Assembly (NCBI RefSeq): GCF_000177075.1
Contig: NZ_ADEG01000039.1
Coordinates: forward strand, 62,001-126,000
DNA: 64,000 bases
Direction: 5' to 3'
Origin: Hoylesella buccalis ATCC 35310
GTDB lineage: Bacteria > Bacteroidota > Bacteroidia > Bacteroidales > Bacteroidaceae
This document shows, one piece after another, positions 62,628 through 64,000 of this stretch. How positions within the stretch are numbered: position 1 is the first letter of the stretch; each line of letters opens with the position of its first letter. A program made the translations under genes and the position numbers. Under the pieces are notes generated by a model that saw only the letters and a list, made by a program, of their open reading frames with translations, had not been told where the DNA came from and searched no databases.

Positions 62628-62933
62628 ATGATGAACGAGAACAACGATGTTTTTACGATGGAAGACGAGCCGATAGCCTCTGTGGTGCAGGATATGCGCA
62701 AAGGCTCGAAATGGCTGTCCGCCTTTCTGGAAAGTTACCGTCCTCTGCTGGACGGGGAACGTTACCTGACGGACGGCGAGGTGGCGGAACTGCTCCGCGT
62801 AAGCCGACGCACATTGCAGGAATACCGCAACAACCGCGTGTTGCCCTTCATACTTTTGGGAGGGAAGGTGCTTTACCCGGAAACGGGGCTGCGTGAAGTG
62901 CTGGAAGCAAATTACCGCAAGCCGCTGGAGTGA
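62628..62933 (+). CDS. HTH protein near the excision region, second copy
   Basis: The ATG at 62628 gives 101 residues (or 62631). HTH domain: YLTDGEVAELLRVSRRTLQEYRN, followed by VLPFILLGGKVLYPE. It is close to the nested element's gene at 43874. The acidic N-terminus (MNENNDVFTMEDEP) resembles that of its paralogue. Confidence 0.75.
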   Translation: MMNENNDVFTMEDEPIASVVQDMRKGSKWLSAFLESYRPLLDGERYLTDGEVAELLRVSRRTLQEYRNNRVLPFILLGGKVLYPETGLREVLEANYRKPLE

Positions 62934-63013
62934 GCGCGGTTGGCAAGAAAAAAGGAAACGGGCGACACTTTTTGTGGTGCTGCCCGTTTCCTTGTCTTAT
63001 GTGGTATGCGCAA

Positions 63014-63376
63014 TCAGCAGTACCCGGCTTTTCCGTTCTGTATGAACATCACGTATGCCTGCCGTTTCTCTTTGGCGAGAGCTTTTCCCACCAGCCATGT
63101 GCGGAACAGGTGGGTGTTGTAGGTGTTCAGCCGGAAGGCGACGGGGATGATGATTTCAAGCGCGTACACATCTGCGTACAGTCCGTTTTCAAGTTGCATG
63201 TAGCGGCACACCTCGTAGTCGTTAAGCACGTCCGACTTGCGGATGGCTTTGATGGCGGCGTTCACTGCCGGGACGGTCGTATGGAACAGTCCGGCGATTT
63301 CGGTGGCGGTCATCCACACGTCGTTACCGGTTACGCTGACCGCCTTGTCCTCTATGATGATTATGTCACGTTTCAT
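63014..63376 (-). CDS. RhuM-like protein
   Basis: The 120-residue protein resembles the N-terminal part of RhuM/virulence-associated proteins: MTATEIAGLFHTTVPAVNAAIKAI (HTH-like), VCRYMQLENGLYADVYALE and VAFRLNTYNTHLFRTWLVGKAL. It is shorter than full RhuM proteins. It lies 13 bases after the integrase gene on the same strand, so both may be co-transcribed. Role unknown. Confidence 0.65.
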   Translation of the reverse strand: MKRDIIIIEDKAVSVTGNDVWMTATEIAGLFHTTVPAVNAAIKAIRKSDVLNDYEVCRYMQLENGLYADVYALEIIIPVAFRLNTYNTHLFRTWLVGKALAKEKRQAYVMFIQNGKAGYC

Positions 63377-63388
63377 GGCTTCTCTTTT

Positions 63389-64000
63389 TTAGATGGTGCA
63401 ACCTGCAAATTCCTCAACACTGTTCAACCTTGCGGCAAGGTTCTTCATGTCCTGATTGAGTTTTTCTTTGGTTATCTTCGCGTAAATCTGCGTCGTCTTT
63501 ATGCTCTTGTGTCCGAGCATGGAGCTGACGGTTTCGATAGGTACGCCATTAGAGAGAAATACCGTCGTGGCTGCCGTGTGGCGGCTCTGATGCCACGTGA
63601 TATGCTTGGTGATGCCGCAACGCTTGGCGACGGCACGGATACCGGCAAGGCACGTGTTATAATGCGGGACGGGGAATATCTTGCCGTTCTCGCACAGCCC
63701 ACGGTATTTGCCGATTATGCGGTTGGCGATGTCAAGCAGGCGGATGTTGGACACCACGCCCGTTTTCTGGCGGTTGATGTTTATCCACTCGTGTTCGTCG
63801 AAGTAGGTGCGGATATTCTCTTCCGTGAGGTTGCGCATATCCGAGAACGACAACCCGGTGAAAGCGCAGAACAGGTAGAGGTCACGGTACAGTTCCTGTT
63901 TGGCGTTTTTCAGTTTCCCGTCCATCAGCAGGCGTATTTCCTCTTTGGTCAGAAAACTGCGTGTTGTTTCCTCCTTCTTGATTTCATACTCGCGGAACGG
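63389..64000 (-). CDS. int: IntDOT-type integrase, C-terminal half (runs off the window)
   Basis: The frame is open to the right edge; 203 residues are visible, about half of a ~411-residue IntDOT. Catalytic domain: FTGLSFSDMRNL (Ser in place of the usual first Arg, as in IntDOT), NRQKTG (Lys), HQSRHTAATT (His-x-x-Arg), LGHKSIKTTQIYAK (His and Tyr nucleophile). It should integrate and excise the ICE at GTAnnTTTGC-type sites. The N-terminal arm-binding domain lies beyond the window. Confidence 0.92.
   Translation of the reverse strand, partial: PFREYEIKKEETTRSFLTKEEIRLLMDGKLKNAKQELYRDLYLFCAFTGLSFSDMRNLTEENIRTYFDEHEWININRQKTGVVSNIRLLDIANRIIGKYRGLCENGKIFPVPHYNTCLAGIRAVAKRCGITKHITWHQSRHTAATTVFLSNGVPIETVSSMLGHKSIKTTQIYAKITKEKLNQDMKNLAARLNSVEEFAGCTI

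Larger units (their letters stand above)
5147..64000. mobile_element. CTnDOT/ERL-family integrative conjugative element (partial, left end inferred)
   Basis: The element is recognised from its ordered gene content: the traA-traQ transfer operon, mobABC, rteC, tetQ-rteA-rteB, the xis2c-xis2d-orf3-exc excision operon, RteR and an IntDOT-type integrase. The left end is only inferred, and the right end, with the N-terminal half of int, lies beyond 64000. A second element is inserted at 39584-52770, so about 46 kb of the visible part is ICE proper. Probable damage: pcfJ carries a nonsense codon, the HEYIH gene a frameshift, and the methylase-helicase is split. All core transfer genes look intact. 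Confidence 0.92.

Noticed and set aside
1-64000. tRNA or rRNA genes, including a tRNA as ICE target
   Set aside because: I saw no cloverleaf or conserved rRNA stretch on reading both strands; a covariance scan would be needed to be certain.

Overview
The window is Bacteroidales DNA. Promoters follow the Bacteroides TTTG-N19-TAnnTTTG pattern, leaders are A-rich without strong Shine-Dalgarno sites, and the genes belong to fimbrillin, SusD-era lipoprotein and CTnDOT families. Positions 1-5.1 kb look like chromosome: the tail of one gene, a fimbrillin-like lipoprotein, and a two-gene peptidase operon (Xaa-Pro aminopeptidase, then a C1-type cysteine peptidase). I cannot name the species; a Prevotella/Bacteroides-type host is likely.

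From about 5.1 kb to beyond the right edge lies one CTnDOT/ERL-family integrative conjugative element (ICE). Left to right it holds: a small-gene block with PcfK and a PcfJ broken by an in-frame stop (6.0-9.4 kb); an AT-rich HEYIH gene that looks frameshifted (9.5-10.8 kb); the leftward transfer operon traA-traQ plus a lysozyme (24.5 down to 10.9 kb); the rightward mobABC genes behind a probable oriT (25.2-28.9 kb); a Panacea-type toxin-antitoxin pair (29.0-30.2 kb); rteC; a dihydrofolate-reductase-like gene behind a long structured leader; the tetQ-rteA-rteB operon (37.4 down to 31.8 kb); a giant methylase-helicase gene cut in two; a DUF1896 gene; the small RNA RteR; the excision operon xis2c-xis2d-orf3-exc (62.1 down to 57.6 kb); two small HTH genes; a RhuM-like gene; and the C-terminal half of the integrase, which runs off the window. 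By CTnDOT precedent, tetracycline raises tetQ-rteA-rteB expression, RteB activates rteC, RteC activates the excision operon, Xis proteins and Exc act on excision and switch on tra/mob, and RteR dampens tra.

A second element of about 13.2 kb (39.58-52.77 kb) sits inside the ICE's methylase-helicase gene, between the two helicase lobes, at codons for Thr-Asp-Tyr-Ala-Arg-Lys. It carries two tandem tyrosine recombinases, its own DUF1896 gene, two excisionase-like HTH genes, a MobA-like accessory protein but no relaxase, a 16-bp repeat array, a group II intron with its maturase, and a leftward four-gene operon of exported proteins: a lipase-like hydrolase, two lipoproteins, and a lipoprotein with an astacin fold whose zinc ligands are largely lost.

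The observations I rate highest are: (1) RteR contains an antisense copy of a leader motif found just upstream of several tra, mob and excision genes; (2) the nested insertion, with att cores that differ only at codon third positions; (3) the pseudo-astacin/lipase cargo operon; (4) the long nested hairpin plus terminator ahead of the DHFR-like gene; (5) the 16-bp iteron-like array in the nested element.
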